Origin: Muribaculaceae bacterium Isolate-110 (HZI)
Lineage (GTDB): Bacteria > Bacteroidota > Bacteroidia > Bacteroidales > Muribaculaceae
Reading direction: 5' to 3'
Assembly (NCBI GenBank): GCA_003762875.1
Contig: RIBL01000007.1
Span: 1 to 64,000 of the forward strand
DNA length: 64,000 nt
In this document: positions 35,779-44,693 of the stretch, piece after piece
Layout: every line of letters starts with the position of its first letter
Numbering within the stretch: position 1 is the first letter of the stretch
Program-made: the position numbers and the translations under genes
The notes under the pieces: model-generated
The model's input: the letters and a program-made list of their open reading frames with translations, nothing else
Told to the model about the DNA's origin: nothing
The model's database searches: none

Positions 35779-36612
35779 ATGGTAAAAATAGGAAGATACA
35801 ACAAGTTGCGGGTGGTCAAGAATGTCGATTTCGGGGCTTACCTTGACGGAGGTGACGGAGTGGAGATTCTGCTCCCGGCACGATATATCGACGCTCCGCT
35901 CCATCCCGACGATGAGATAGATGTATTTATTTACAAGGACAATGAGGGGCGGCTCATAGCCACCACTGAGCATCCTTATGTCCAGGTGGGCGAGTTTGCC
36001 TTTCTTCAGGTAAATGATGTCAACCGCATGGGAGCTTTTCTCGACTGGGGACTCATGAAGCAATTGCTCGTGCCGTTCAGCGAACAGACGGTCAAACTGT
36101 CCCGCGGTATGGTGATACCTGTCTATGTCTATCTTGACGATGCATCCCAGCGTGTGGTGGCTTCGGCTAAGCTCGACCATTTTCTTGGCAACACTATCCC
36201 CGATTATGCCATAGGTTCTCTGGTCAAGGCATTGGTATACAAGCGTACGGATGTTGGCTACAAAGCCATTGTCGATGATAAGCATCATGGTATGTTTTAT
36301 GAAAGTGACCTTTACAAGCCGCTTGAGATAGGAGAGGCTGTGACAGCTTATGTGAAGCGAGTGCGTGAGGACGGCAAGATTGATCTTCTGCTCCACGGCG
36401 CGCATGACGGTAGGGTGGAAGCTCTCGCTCGTGCTGTCATGGCGCGTCTTGACCGTGAACCTGATGGTTTCCTGCCACTATGTGACAATTCTTCTCCCGA
36501 AGCGATAAGGGAGACTTTCAGTTGCTCCAAAAAAGATTTCAAAAAAGCAATTGGCTCACTCTATCGCGAACACCGCATCGAAATAACTCCGGGTGGGATA
36601 AGGAAGGTTTAA
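35779..36612 (+). CDS. CvfB-like S1 RNA-binding protein
   Basis: A 277-residue protein with consecutive S1-like OB folds and a C-terminal winged helix, as in CvfB/YitL: start MVKIGRYNKLRVVKNVDFGAYLD, then RMGAFLDWGLMKQLLVPFSEQ and later RVREDGKIDLLLHG; the last 60 residues (FSCSKKDFKKAIGSLYREHRIEIT) form the wHTH. The family binds RNA and affects expression of several genes. It is monocistronic and followed by a large inverted repeat. Confidence 0.9.
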   Translation: MVKIGRYNKLRVVKNVDFGAYLDGGDGVEILLPARYIDAPLHPDDEIDVFIYKDNEGRLIATTEHPYVQVGEFAFLQVNDVNRMGAFLDWGLMKQLLVPFSEQTVKLSRGMVIPVYVYLDDASQRVVASAKLDHFLGNTIPDYAIGSLVKALVYKRTDVGYKAIVDDKHHGMFYESDLYKPLEIGEAVTAYVKRVREDGKIDLLLHGAHDGRVEALARAVMARLDREPDGFLPLCDNSSPEAIRETFSCSKKDFKKAIGSLYREHRIEITPGGIRKV

Positions 36613-36627
36613 AGTTAAGAGTTTAAA

Positions 36628-36725
36628 AGTTTAGAGGTAAACAATATTGCGTTATTTGCCATGTATGGAAAAGCAATTTCCACATTAAGACATGGCAAAA
36701 ACGCAATATTGTTTACCTCTAAACT
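36628..36725. repeat. 36/37-bp inverted repeat between convergent genes
   Basis: The arm 36628-36664 is complementary to 36690-36725, one base shorter because of a single-base gap; the arms run AGTTTAGAGGTAAACAATAT onward to GCCATGT, with a 25-base loop. It ends both a plus- and a minus-strand gene and may terminate both transcripts, although it is longer than needed and has no typical G/C-rich stem. Confidence 0.88.
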
Positions 36726-36750
36726 TTATACTTTAAATTCTATACTCTAA

Positions 36751-38955
36751 TTACTTAGCTGTAAGGCGTAACACTCGTGAAGAGTAGTCGGTGTTTTTGT
36801 GATAGTCCACCTTATAGGTGAGTGGCATTTCGAGACCGTTTGACATAAGGTAACGTCCGGTGAACGATTTGCCCTCAAAAGGCAAAGGCTCGTTGTCAAT
36901 GCGGTTGAGTTCTGTGACAGTATACATCTTATCCGGGTCAAGACCGGCCATCGGTATGCGCGGGAGTTGCTGTCCCATGAATGTCTCTATTTTCCACCAG
37001 TAAAACACGGCATCATCCTTCTCGGGCGTCACATACATCAGAGATGCGACACCTTTTTTATCATAAGGAGATTGCAGACGATAAAGGTCGCCAAACTGTA
37101 CGATGGGACGTATGGCTTTATAATCGTTGATAGCCTGACGGCATATGTCCTTGTCTTCGTCGTTCATGTCGCGGGGCTGCATTTCAAGCCCAAGTCGGCC
37201 ACTCATGGCTACATCTGCGCGAAATTTGGTGGGAATACGGCGGAATGTCTGGTGATTGGGCGATGCTGAGATATGAGAGCCCATTGCTATCGCGGGGAAG
37301 AAGTAACTTGTGCCCCATTGCATATACACACGTTGCAGAGCATCGTTGTTGTCCGAGCACCAGAACTCGTCAAACCACGGGAGTATGCCCCAGTTGACAC
37401 GTCCGCCGCCACTTGCACAGGCCTGTATGGTCACGTCGGGATGAGCCTCGCGTATGCGGTTGAGTGTTTTTATTAGACCGTTGTGATAATCGATATATAG
37501 ATGTGACTGGTTGTCGGCGGTCAGATATTGCGAGCCATGCTCCATGATAGGAGCGTTGGCATCCCATTTGATATAGTCTATCTCGGGATATTTGGTCATC
37601 AGTGTGTCAACCACCGTAAACACTATATCCTGCACTTTCGGATTGGCCATGTCGAGCACAAGCTGTGTGCCGCCACGCCCCTTTACGACCTCTCGGTTGG
37701 GTGCTTTGATTATATATTCAGGATGATTTTCGTAAAGCTCGCTGACGGTGTTGGTCATCTCAGGCTCAATCCAGATGCCGAATTTCACGCCGTTTTTCTT
37801 TGCAGTTTCAAGCAGGCCGTTGATGCCGTTGGGAAGTTTGTTGGTGTCAACGACCCAGTCGCCGAGTGTCGAATTGTCAACGTCACGCGGATATTTGTCG
37901 CCAAACCATCCGTCATCCATAACAAATAGCTCACCGCCCATCGAGGCGATGTCCTCCATCATGCCGGCCATAACCTCCTCATTGATATTGAAATATACCC
38001 CTTCCCAAGAGTTCAGGAGCACTTTGCGCTCTTTGTCTCCGGCATGCAGGCGATATTTGCGTCCCCATTTGTGGAAATTGCGGCTCACACCCGAAAGTCC
38101 TTCGTCGGAATATGTGAGTGCCAGCTCGGGTGTAGTAAAAGTCTCCCCCTTTTTCAGATGATACTCTGAATTTTCCTCGTTTATGCCGGCAAACAAGTGG
38201 TGAAAGTTGGTGTCGTCAGTGTCGATAAATAGCTTATAGTTGCCCGGATAACAAAGAGCGGCACCGATTACACGGCCGGAGTTTTCGCGGGGTTTTCCGT
38301 CGAGCGACAGCATTATTTCACCGTGTGAAGTGTGCGAGTTGCGCAGTCCGTCCTTATTTTTAATCATTCTTACTCCATGTGGCAGAGGCTCTTCGGTGAG
38401 ATTAGCCTCGTCGGCCCATGTACCATAGAGCGAAGATAGCCACACGTCGCCATATCGCACAGGCAGATAGCCCGACATAAAACGGTTGAGAGTCACTGTA
38501 CCTTTCTCGCGGTTTTTGATTTCTACCCAGGTTTCGATCACATCCTGGTCGGGATATGTGCGGTAATTGAGATTGACGTCAAACGGATATGCTTTGTCGG
38601 TCATGCATACGGTGGTCACTGAAGCTCCGTTATTTTCAGTTGATGTCTTGATATCTGTCACAGCCACATCGGTTGTGCGGTTTCCGTCGGCATGAGTCAC
38701 GCTCAGTGCTGCTTCGGCCTGAGGATAGAGGCCATATACCGGATAGGCATTGAGATTCATACCGCCGGCATCACGCAGTACGTCCTTGTCACGGGCGTCA
38801 AGACGGTCGCCGTAATATAGCACTTTGAGCGGACTGCCTTTTTCGGCATCAAGTATAAGTGAGGTTTTTGCTGTGGAGATATCCACCAGCTCGGCATTCA
38901 TCGGCAATGTGGCCAAGAGAGCCAAAGCCGGCAATAGACAGTCTTGTATTTTCAT
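36751..38955 (-). CDS. GH36 family alpha-galactosidase, exported
   Basis: A 734-residue glycoside hydrolase from ATG 38955, which starts a signal peptide (MKIQDCLLPALALLATLPMNA); eleven in-frame codons upstream overlap the promoter. The catalytic barrel shows FVMDDGWFGDKY, FGIWIEPEMTN, the nucleophile region IDYIKWDANAP and the acid/base region FWCSDNNDAL, as expected of alpha-galactosidases releasing terminal alpha-1,6 or alpha-1,3 galactose. The product should be periplasmic. An operator-like perfect palindrome covers its promoter, so sugar-dependent repression is likely. No SusCD pair is adjacent. Confidence 0.9.
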   Translation of the reverse strand: MKIQDCLLPALALLATLPMNAELVDISTAKTSLILDAEKGSPLKVLYYGDRLDARDKDVLRDAGGMNLNAYPVYGLYPQAEAALSVTHADGNRTTDVAVTDIKTSTENNGASVTTVCMTDKAYPFDVNLNYRTYPDQDVIETWVEIKNREKGTVTLNRFMSGYLPVRYGDVWLSSLYGTWADEANLTEEPLPHGVRMIKNKDGLRNSHTSHGEIMLSLDGKPRENSGRVIGAALCYPGNYKLFIDTDDTNFHHLFAGINEENSEYHLKKGETFTTPELALTYSDEGLSGVSRNFHKWGRKYRLHAGDKERKVLLNSWEGVYFNINEEVMAGMMEDIASMGGELFVMDDGWFGDKYPRDVDNSTLGDWVVDTNKLPNGINGLLETAKKNGVKFGIWIEPEMTNTVSELYENHPEYIIKAPNREVVKGRGGTQLVLDMANPKVQDIVFTVVDTLMTKYPEIDYIKWDANAPIMEHGSQYLTADNQSHLYIDYHNGLIKTLNRIREAHPDVTIQACASGGGRVNWGILPWFDEFWCSDNNDALQRVYMQWGTSYFFPAIAMGSHISASPNHQTFRRIPTKFRADVAMSGRLGLEMQPRDMNDEDKDICRQAINDYKAIRPIVQFGDLYRLQSPYDKKGVASLMYVTPEKDDAVFYWWKIETFMGQQLPRIPMAGLDPDKMYTVTELNRIDNEPLPFEGKSFTGRYLMSNGLEMPLTYKVDYHKNTDYSSRVLRLTAK

Positions 38956-38975
38956 GAAATCTTTTAGGTAATTGG

Positions 38976-39016
38976 TTATTTTGTACAAATGTACAAAATA
39001 AGTGGTATATTATCAA
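38976..39016 (-). promoter_or_regulatory. GH36 promoter with operator-like palindrome
   Basis: TTATTTTGTAC (38976-38986), spacer AAAT, GTACAAAATAA (38991-39001) form a perfect 11-bp-arm dyad. On the minus strand TACATTTG (38993-38986) inside it acts as a -7 box, and TTG at 39016-39014 is 20 bp upstream. A repressor bound here would block RNA polymerase. Confidence 0.7.
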
Positions 39017-39106
39017 GCCCGATTGCTAATATTACAAAAACATGGGTAAAAAAGTATGATTAATTGACGGCGTTTTACATTTTACGATATTGTCGCAATC
39101 GTTTTT

Positions 39107-39505
39107 TTACAAGAATATATGGCCACGATATAGTTCAAGAATCATGAAAAAAGACAGTATGAGAAGTATTAAAACTCCCCATATGGCAATTAAATACCAT
39201 ATGGCTTTTTTACTTTTAGTTGATGTATATGACTTGTAGAAGAGATACAGGCCATATATATTGCAAAAAGGGTAAAGTAAGAGGGGAATGGCGGATAAAG
39301 CCCTATTAAACCATACGGCAACAAATATCACTTAAGCGATAACGGGAGTTGCGAAAATAGGTAGTGCCGAAAATATTGCGAATGCAAAAAGCCCGTCAGA
39401 ACAATTATATTCTTTTTTCAAACTCTTGTAATACGGATATGCAATTATAGGAAATCCTATAATCCATAATAGAGAAGATGCTAAAATAAATATGATAACT
39501 TCCAT
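39107..39505 (-). pseudogene. Small multi-span membrane protein gene with in-frame stop
   Basis: Two consecutive frames are in one and the same reading frame, separated only by the TAA at 39334-39332. Read through, the product from ATG 39505 is about 131 residues with four hydrophobic segments (VIIFILASSLLWIIGFPIIAY, LFAFAIFSALPIF with VIFVAVWF, IPLLLYPFCNIYGLYLF, and WYLIAIWGVLILLILSFFMI). The stop splits the second segment, so this is most simply a gene broken by a nonsense mutation; a GTG restart at 39331 is less likely. The stretch is A/T-rich compared with its surroundings, hinting at acquired DNA. Family unknown. Confidence 0.6.
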
Positions 39506-39592
39506 GCGCAAATTTATGGAAATTTGACGAAATATAAAATACATTCAACCTGAGCTATTTTGTCGAAAAAGGTACTTCAGATTGCAGATATA

Positions 39593-39636
39593 AACAAAGA
39601 CAAAAGTTTCATGGAAAAGAAACTTTTGTCTTTGTT
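39593..39636 (-). terminator. 18-bp perfect hairpin after the S9 peptidase gene
   Basis: AACAAAGACAAAAGTTTC (39593-39610) pairs perfectly with 39619-39636 around an eight-base loop ATGGAAAA, 36 bp beyond the peptidase stop codon. It is A/T-rich, so its efficiency as terminator is not sure. Confidence 0.65.
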
Positions 39637-39671
39637 ATAGATTGTGGACCTCTTCTGAGGATACTTATATA

Positions 39672-41783
39672 TTATTCGGCCTGAGCTTCCTGAGCCTGGG
39701 GCTTCAGCCAGCGGTCAAACCAGCGGAAGAAGAGTCGCTGCCACATTACAGCGTTCTGCGGTTTGAGTATCCAGTGGTTTTCGTCAGGGAAGATTACCAT
39801 CTCGGCGGGAATACCGCGGAGCTTGGCTGCGTTAAATGCCATTTCGCCCTGCGATGAGAGGATGCGGTAGTCAAACTCGCCATGTGAAATCATGATAGGG
39901 GTATCCCATTTGTCAACAAACTTGTGAGGGGAGTTGGCAAATGTGCGCTGGGCTGTGGCGTTGTCTTTTTCCCAGAAAGCTCCGCCCATATCCCAGTTGG
40001 CAAACCACATCTCTTCGGTCTCAAGATACTGTGCTTCCATATTGAAGATGCCGGCATGAGCGAGAAGTGCCGAGAAGCGGTGGTCATGGTTGCCGGCGAG
40101 CCAGTATACCGAAAATCCGCCATAGCTTGCGCCGGTGGCTCCGATATGTTCGCTGTCAACATAGGGATACTGCTTCATGTAGTCGACTGCTGCAAGATAG
40201 TCGCGCATGTTCTGACCGGGATAGTCACCCGAAATCTGGGCATTCCACTCGGTGCCGAAACCGGGGAGGCCGCGACGGTTGGGGGCGATGATGATATAGC
40301 CGTTCGAGGCCATGAGGGCAAAGTTCCAGCGTGTGCTCCAGAACTGGCTGACAGCCTGCTGCGGACCACCCTGGCAGTAGAGAAGCGCGGGATATTTCTT
40401 GTTGGGATCAAATTCCGGGGGATACACCACCCACACAAGCATTTCTTTACCATCGGTGGTGGGCACCATCTTCTTCTCTACGGTGGGCATCTTGAGCGAG
40501 CCGAGCAGCTCGGTGTTGACATTGGTGAGCTGTTTTACCTCGCCGTTGACCACACTGCATATCTCGTTGGGATAGGTCATGGCGTGACGGCGTGTGAATA
40601 CAGTGCCGTCACCGGCTATGTTGAGACCAGCATAGTCACATACGCCGTTGGCGATTTCGCTCACCTCGTGTGACTCGGTGCTGATTGTAAACACAGGGGT
40701 CACACCATCCTTGTGTGCGATGAAGCAGAGTGATTTTCCATCAGGATTCCAGGCTATCTCATTGACGGTATAGTCCCAGTCAGCGGTAAGGTCGGTCTTT
40801 GTCCCTGAAGCCATATCGAGGGTGAAGATGCGGTTTTTGTCGCTCTCATATCCGTCATGTTCCATTGACAGCCATGCGAGGGTCGAGCCGTCGGGCGAGA
40901 ACACGGGGTTGGTGTCATATCCCATCATGCCCTCGGTGAGATTGCGGGTCGAGCCGTCGGCTATAGTGTAGAGATAGAGGTCGGAGTTGGTCGAGATGGC
41001 ATACTCTTTGCCTTCTTTCTTGCGTGATGTGTACACGAGGCTTTTCGAGTCGGGAGCCCAGGCAAACGATTCGATGCCGCCGAAGGGGAGCATGGGTGAC
41101 TCATAGCGAGGCTCATCGGCCATAATGTCAATCACATTGGTGGCCTTTGCACCGTCAAAATCGGCCAGGAAGGGGTGGGGGATTTCTGTCACCCACTGAT
41201 CCCAGTGCTTGTACATCATATCGTCGATGACACGACCGGTTGCTTTAGGCAGATCGGGATATATATCCTTGGCATCGCGTGAATATTTGATATTGGATAT
41301 AAGCAGGAGTTTGGTCTCGTCGGGCGAGAATACAAATCCGCTTACACCTTTCTCGATGTCGGTCACCTGCTTGCGGCTGGAGCCGTCGGCATTCATCACC
41401 CACACCTGAGCCACACCGTCGGGTGCATAGATAAAGGCGATTTTTTTGCCGCCGTCAATCCAGCAGTAAGAGCTTTCGCTGCCGGAAGTGCGGGTGATAC
41501 GTTTGATGTCTGAGCCGTCGGGATTCATCACGTAAAGGTCCATATTGCTCCTGTTCTCCTCAAGGCTCTCGTAGGAGATGCCGAAGAGTACTTTGCTCCC
41601 GTCGGGAGATACTACGGGTGCGCCTACCGTGCCTAAGGCCTCGAGGGCACTTATGTCAAACACGCCGGTCGCTGATGTAAACTCGGGCTTGTCGATGATT
41701 TTTTCATCGCTACCCGCTGAAGCTGAACATCCTGCCAGTAAAGTTGCTACTGCTGTGGAGGCCATAATGTTTTTTAGAGTCAT
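39672..41783 (-). CDS. S9 family peptidase (dipeptidyl/acylaminoacyl type), lipoprotein
   Basis: A 703-residue serine peptidase. The N-terminus is a lipoprotein signal with lipobox LLAGC (Cys19). Residues about 45-420 form a WD40/beta-propeller-like region (repeats such as SPDGSKVLFG, FSPDETKLLL, FSPDGSTLAW), and the C-terminal alpha/beta-hydrolase domain carries GASYGGFS (nucleophile Ser), GEFDYRI (Asp) and DENHWI (His). It should cleave short peptides, likely prolyl or acyl-aminoacyl, in the envelope. A hairpin lies between it and prs, so it is probably transcribed separately. Confidence 0.93.
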   Translation of the reverse strand: MTLKNIMASTAVATLLAGCSASAGSDEKIIDKPEFTSATGVFDISALEALGTVGAPVVSPDGSKVLFGISYESLEENRSNMDLYVMNPDGSDIKRITRTSGSESSYCWIDGGKKIAFIYAPDGVAQVWVMNADGSSRKQVTDIEKGVSGFVFSPDETKLLLISNIKYSRDAKDIYPDLPKATGRVIDDMMYKHWDQWVTEIPHPFLADFDGAKATNVIDIMADEPRYESPMLPFGGIESFAWAPDSKSLVYTSRKKEGKEYAISTNSDLYLYTIADGSTRNLTEGMMGYDTNPVFSPDGSTLAWLSMEHDGYESDKNRIFTLDMASGTKTDLTADWDYTVNEIAWNPDGKSLCFIAHKDGVTPVFTISTESHEVSEIANGVCDYAGLNIAGDGTVFTRRHAMTYPNEICSVVNGEVKQLTNVNTELLGSLKMPTVEKKMVPTTDGKEMLVWVVYPPEFDPNKKYPALLYCQGGPQQAVSQFWSTRWNFALMASNGYIIIAPNRRGLPGFGTEWNAQISGDYPGQNMRDYLAAVDYMKQYPYVDSEHIGATGASYGGFSVYWLAGNHDHRFSALLAHAGIFNMEAQYLETEEMWFANWDMGGAFWEKDNATAQRTFANSPHKFVDKWDTPIMISHGEFDYRILSSQGEMAFNAAKLRGIPAEMVIFPDENHWILKPQNAVMWQRLFFRWFDRWLKPQAQEAQAE

Positions 41784-41828
41784 GGCTATTTGGTTGTAAT
41801 AATTGATTAAGGTCTGTATTGGTAAAAA

Positions 41829-41876
41829 AGAGTCAAGATAATAGGCTTGGGTCTATGAAACCATTATCTCAACTCT
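41829..41876 (-). terminator. Hairpin after prs
   Basis: Arms 41829-41844 and 41861-41876 (AGAGTCAAGATAATAG with CCATTATCTCAACTCT) pair at 13 of 16 positions and lie 34 bp past the prs stop codon. A T-rich tract follows on the minus strand. Confidence 0.55.
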
Positions 41877-41909
41877 TTCAGACTTTATCGGACTTTTTCG
41901 AAGCCCCGC

Positions 41910-42854
41910 TTATTTTATAAGGTACTGTGACGAAATGGACTCGTGGGTGTGAACGCGACGTATAGTGTCGGCAAACAGACGGGCCACTGACAGGATGGTC
42001 ACCTTATGACAGCTCTTGTTGAAGGGGATGGAGTTGGTAAACATCATCTCGACAAGTGCGGAGTTGTCTACGCGCTCCGAAGCCGGGTCGCTCATGATAG
42101 CGTGTGAGCAGAGAGCACGCACGCTGCGGGCTCCTTCGGCTTTCATGAGATCGGCGGCCTTGGTTATGGTGCCTGCGGTGTCGACCATGTCGTCGACGAT
42201 GATTACGTCTTTGTCCTTTACGTCACCGATTACGGTCATCGAGGCAACGACATTAGCCTTTGCGCGCTGCTTGTGGCAGAGCACGAGGGGTACGTTGAGA
42301 TATTTTGAGTAGCTGTTGGCTCGTTTGGCCCCACCTACGTCGGGCGATGCGATGACAAGATTCTCAAGGTTGAGCGATTGTATATAAGGTATGAACACCG
42401 ACGATGCATACAGATGGTCGACAGGAATGTCAAAGAAGCCCTGTATCTGGTCGGCATGAAGGTCCATTGTGATTACGCGGTCTACGCCGGCTGTGGTGAG
42501 CAAGTCGGCCACAAGTTTGGCGGCGATTGATACGCGGGGTTTGTCTTTGCGGTCTTGGCGTGCCCATCCGAAATATGGCATCACTGCGATAATCGAGGCG
42601 GCCGACGCGCGTTTGGCTGCGTCAATCATCAGGAGAAGCTCCATCAGATTGTCCGAGTTGGGGAATGTGGATTGTACGAGATACACTTCGCATCCGCGGA
42701 TTGATTCCTCAAACGAGACTTCAAATTCGCCGTCGGCAAAATACTGGATGTTCATCTTGCCCAGATCTACACCCAGGTCACGACAAATTTCCTCGGCCAT
42801 GTACTGCGACTTGGTACCGGCAAAAACTTTGATTGGTGGAAGATTGTCAATCAT
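41910..42854 (-). CDS. prs: Ribose-phosphate pyrophosphokinase
   Basis: Makes PRPP from ribose-5-phosphate and ATP for nucleotide, His and Trp synthesis. Start ATG 42854 gives 314 residues, normal for the family; 35 in-frame upstream codons overlap the -7 box at 42921-42913. Motifs: IKVFAGTKSQYMAEEI at the start, DLHADQIQGFFDIPVDHL, and the PRPP-binding loop VIIVDDMVDTAGT. Confidence 0.95.
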   Translation of the reverse strand: MIDNLPPIKVFAGTKSQYMAEEICRDLGVDLGKMNIQYFADGEFEVSFEESIRGCEVYLVQSTFPNSDNLMELLLMIDAAKRASAASIIAVMPYFGWARQDRKDKPRVSIAAKLVADLLTTAGVDRVITMDLHADQIQGFFDIPVDHLYASSVFIPYIQSLNLENLVIASPDVGGAKRANSYSKYLNVPLVLCHKQRAKANVVASMTVIGDVKDKDVIIVDDMVDTAGTITKAADLMKAEGARSVRALCSHAIMSDPASERVDNSALVEMMFTNSIPFNKSCHKVTILSVARLFADTIRRVHTHESISSQYLIK

Positions 42855-42912
42855 AATATGTGATAATGAAGAGTTTTGGCTTGTCGAATATGGCACACCG
42901 TGCTTTCTGCGT

Positions 42913-42921
42913 GCAAAATTA
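42913..42921 (-). promoter_or_regulatory. -7 box of prs
   Basis: TAATTTTGC on the minus strand, 58 bp upstream of the start codon; -33 element unclear. Confidence 0.5.
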
Positions 42922-43015
42922 CGAAAAATCCACGTTACAACGGTGCTCCGACGGCACAAAAATTATATGCTCTTATATACAATAAGTGATTTTTTCGGCA
43001 TGTGATGGTCCGCAT

Positions 43016-44089
43016 CTATATATGTGACGCGTAGTTACGCCATTTTTCTATGAGTGCGGTCATGTCGGATGGAATGGGCGCGGAGAAAAACATTTCCTCT
43101 CCTGTCACCGGATGTACAAAGCCGAGAGTGCGGGCGTGCAGAGCCTGACGCGGGCATATCTCAAAACAGTTGGCTATAAATTTCTGATATGACCCGCTGC
43201 GCTCGCCTCGGAGTATTTTGTCTCCTCCATATCGGGCATCGCTGAATAACGGATGCCCATTGTGGGTCATGTGTACGCGTATCTGATGGGTACGGCCGGT
43301 CTCAAGCACACATTTTACCAGAGCGACGTGCACAAAGTCTTCCAACACTTCGTAGTGCGTGACTGCATGTTTACCCGTCGGGTCATCGGGGGGCAAGACG
43401 GCCATCTGAAGTCTGTCTTTGGGGTTACGGCCTATGTTGCCCTCAATGCGGTCGGCTGCCGGAGTGGGCACACCCCACACCAGCGCGTTATATTCACGCT
43501 TGGTGGTCTTGTTGAAAAACTGTTTGCCGAGATGTGTCTTCGCTTCGGGAGTCTTTGCCACCACGAGCAGCCCTGATGTGTCTTTGTCAATTCGGTGTAC
43601 AAGTCCGAGACGCGGGTCTGACACGTCATAGTCGGGATTGTCGCGGAAATGCCAGGCGAGAGCATTGACCAGAGTACCTGAATAGTTGCCGTGACCTGGA
43701 TGCACGACAAGTCCGGCCGGCTTGTTGACCACGAGCACGGTATCGTCTTCATAAACAATGTCGAGCGGGATGTCTTCGGCTATAATCTCAAACTCATAGC
43801 GCGGACGGTCCATGACCACCTGCACCACATCAAGCGGTTTTACCCGATAGTTTGATTTTACCGGTTTCCCGTTTACGAGTATGCACCCTGCTTCTGCCGC
43901 CTGCTGCACACGGTTGCGCGACGAGTGTTCGAGCCGTGCGACGAGAAACTTGTCCACGCGCAGCAATTGCTGACCCTTGTCGGCCACAAAACGGGAATGT
44001 TCATACATCTCTCCGGTGCCGTCTTCGCTGTTTTCCACCGAAGGGTCAAGCATGTCAAGGTCGTCGTTGTCTATATCTTGCTGCGCCAT
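43016..44089 (-). CDS. rluD: RluA/RluD family 23S rRNA pseudouridine synthase
   Basis: Isomerises uridines of 23S rRNA helix 69 or related sites. From ATG 44089 the product is 357 residues; longer frames overlap the PASTA gene. After a 40-residue acidic N-terminal extension (DNDDLDMLDPSVENS) come an S4 RNA-binding domain (LLRVDKFLVARLEHSSRNRVQQ) and the catalytic block GLVHRIDKDTSGLLVVAKT with the active-site Asp, ending with the HQIRVHMTHNGHPLFSD block. The acidic extension is unusual. One base separates it from the preceding PASTA gene stop. Confidence 0.92.
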   Translation of the reverse strand: MAQQDIDNDDLDMLDPSVENSEDGTGEMYEHSRFVADKGQQLLRVDKFLVARLEHSSRNRVQQAAEAGCILVNGKPVKSNYRVKPLDVVQVVMDRPRYEFEIIAEDIPLDIVYEDDTVLVVNKPAGLVVHPGHGNYSGTLVNALAWHFRDNPDYDVSDPRLGLVHRIDKDTSGLLVVAKTPEAKTHLGKQFFNKTTKREYNALVWGVPTPAADRIEGNIGRNPKDRLQMAVLPPDDPTGKHAVTHYEVLEDFVHVALVKCVLETGRTHQIRVHMTHNGHPLFSDARYGGDKILRGERSGSYQKFIANCFEICPRQALHARTLGFVHPVTGEEMFFSAPIPSDMTALIEKWRNYASHI

Positions 44090-44090
44090 G

Positions 44091-44693
44091 TCAATCGAAT
44101 AGGTCAAGATGTTCGACAGCTTCCTCTTCATCCGCGCCGCTTTCAACGGTCGAGTCTGAAAGGCTGATTTCGGGCATACCCTGTCCGACTTCAAGCTCTA
44201 TGGTGGCATTTACAGGCACACGGGCTCCCGGATGCAGACGCGAGCCTTTGTAGCGCACACTCAATACGAGATCCTTGAAATCGCTTGGCACACGTCGTTC
44301 CACGATGTTATGTATCTCCAGACCCTCGAGTATCGAACGGGCCTGACGCAGAGATATGTCGGATAGTGAGGGGAGTGTCACCATCTTGGGCGAGAAGGCG
44401 TTGATGGTGAGATACACCTCGCGCCCCTCTTTTACGATGGTTCCGGCTTTGGGGTTTTGCTCTATCACGGTACCCGGCTGAGTACGGTTGTCATATACCG
44501 AGTCGGCCACAATGCCTTTCAGGCCCTCGGCCGTGAGCATGTCTACTGCGCGGTCATAAGCCAATGAACGCACTGCCGGCACCGAAATGGTGTCTCCGTG
44601 ACGTGTCCATGAGTCAAGCCACAACATGGCAAGCCATCCAATGGCAATGGCTGCCACAATCATTAGCGCGAGATGTATAAATATTTTTTTCAT
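44091..44693 (-). CDS. PASTA domain-containing membrane protein
   Basis: A 200-residue protein with a short cytosolic start, one membrane helix (IHLALMIVAAIAIGWLAMLW) and two to three extracytoplasmic PASTA repeats (TISVPAVRSLAYDRAVDML with GTVIEQNPKAGTIVKEG, then MVTLPSLSDISLRQARSIL), ending in an acidic tail. PASTA domains bind muropeptides or beta-lactams in kinases and PBPs; here there is no kinase, so it is probably a periplasmic peptidoglycan-associated protein. It overlaps lon by four bases and precedes rluD, forming lon-PASTA-rluD. Confidence 0.88.
   Translation of the reverse strand: MKKIFIHLALMIVAAIAIGWLAMLWLDSWTRHGDTISVPAVRSLAYDRAVDMLTAEGLKGIVADSVYDNRTQPGTVIEQNPKAGTIVKEGREVYLTINAFSPKMVTLPSLSDISLRQARSILEGLEIHNIVERRVPSDFKDLVLSVRYKGSRLHPGARVPVNATIELEVGQGMPEISLSDSTVESGADEEEAVEHLDLFD

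Noticed and set aside
39107-39544. Two independent small membrane proteins
   Set aside because: Both are in the same frame with the stop in the middle of a continuous hydrophobic segment, so one broken gene is simpler.
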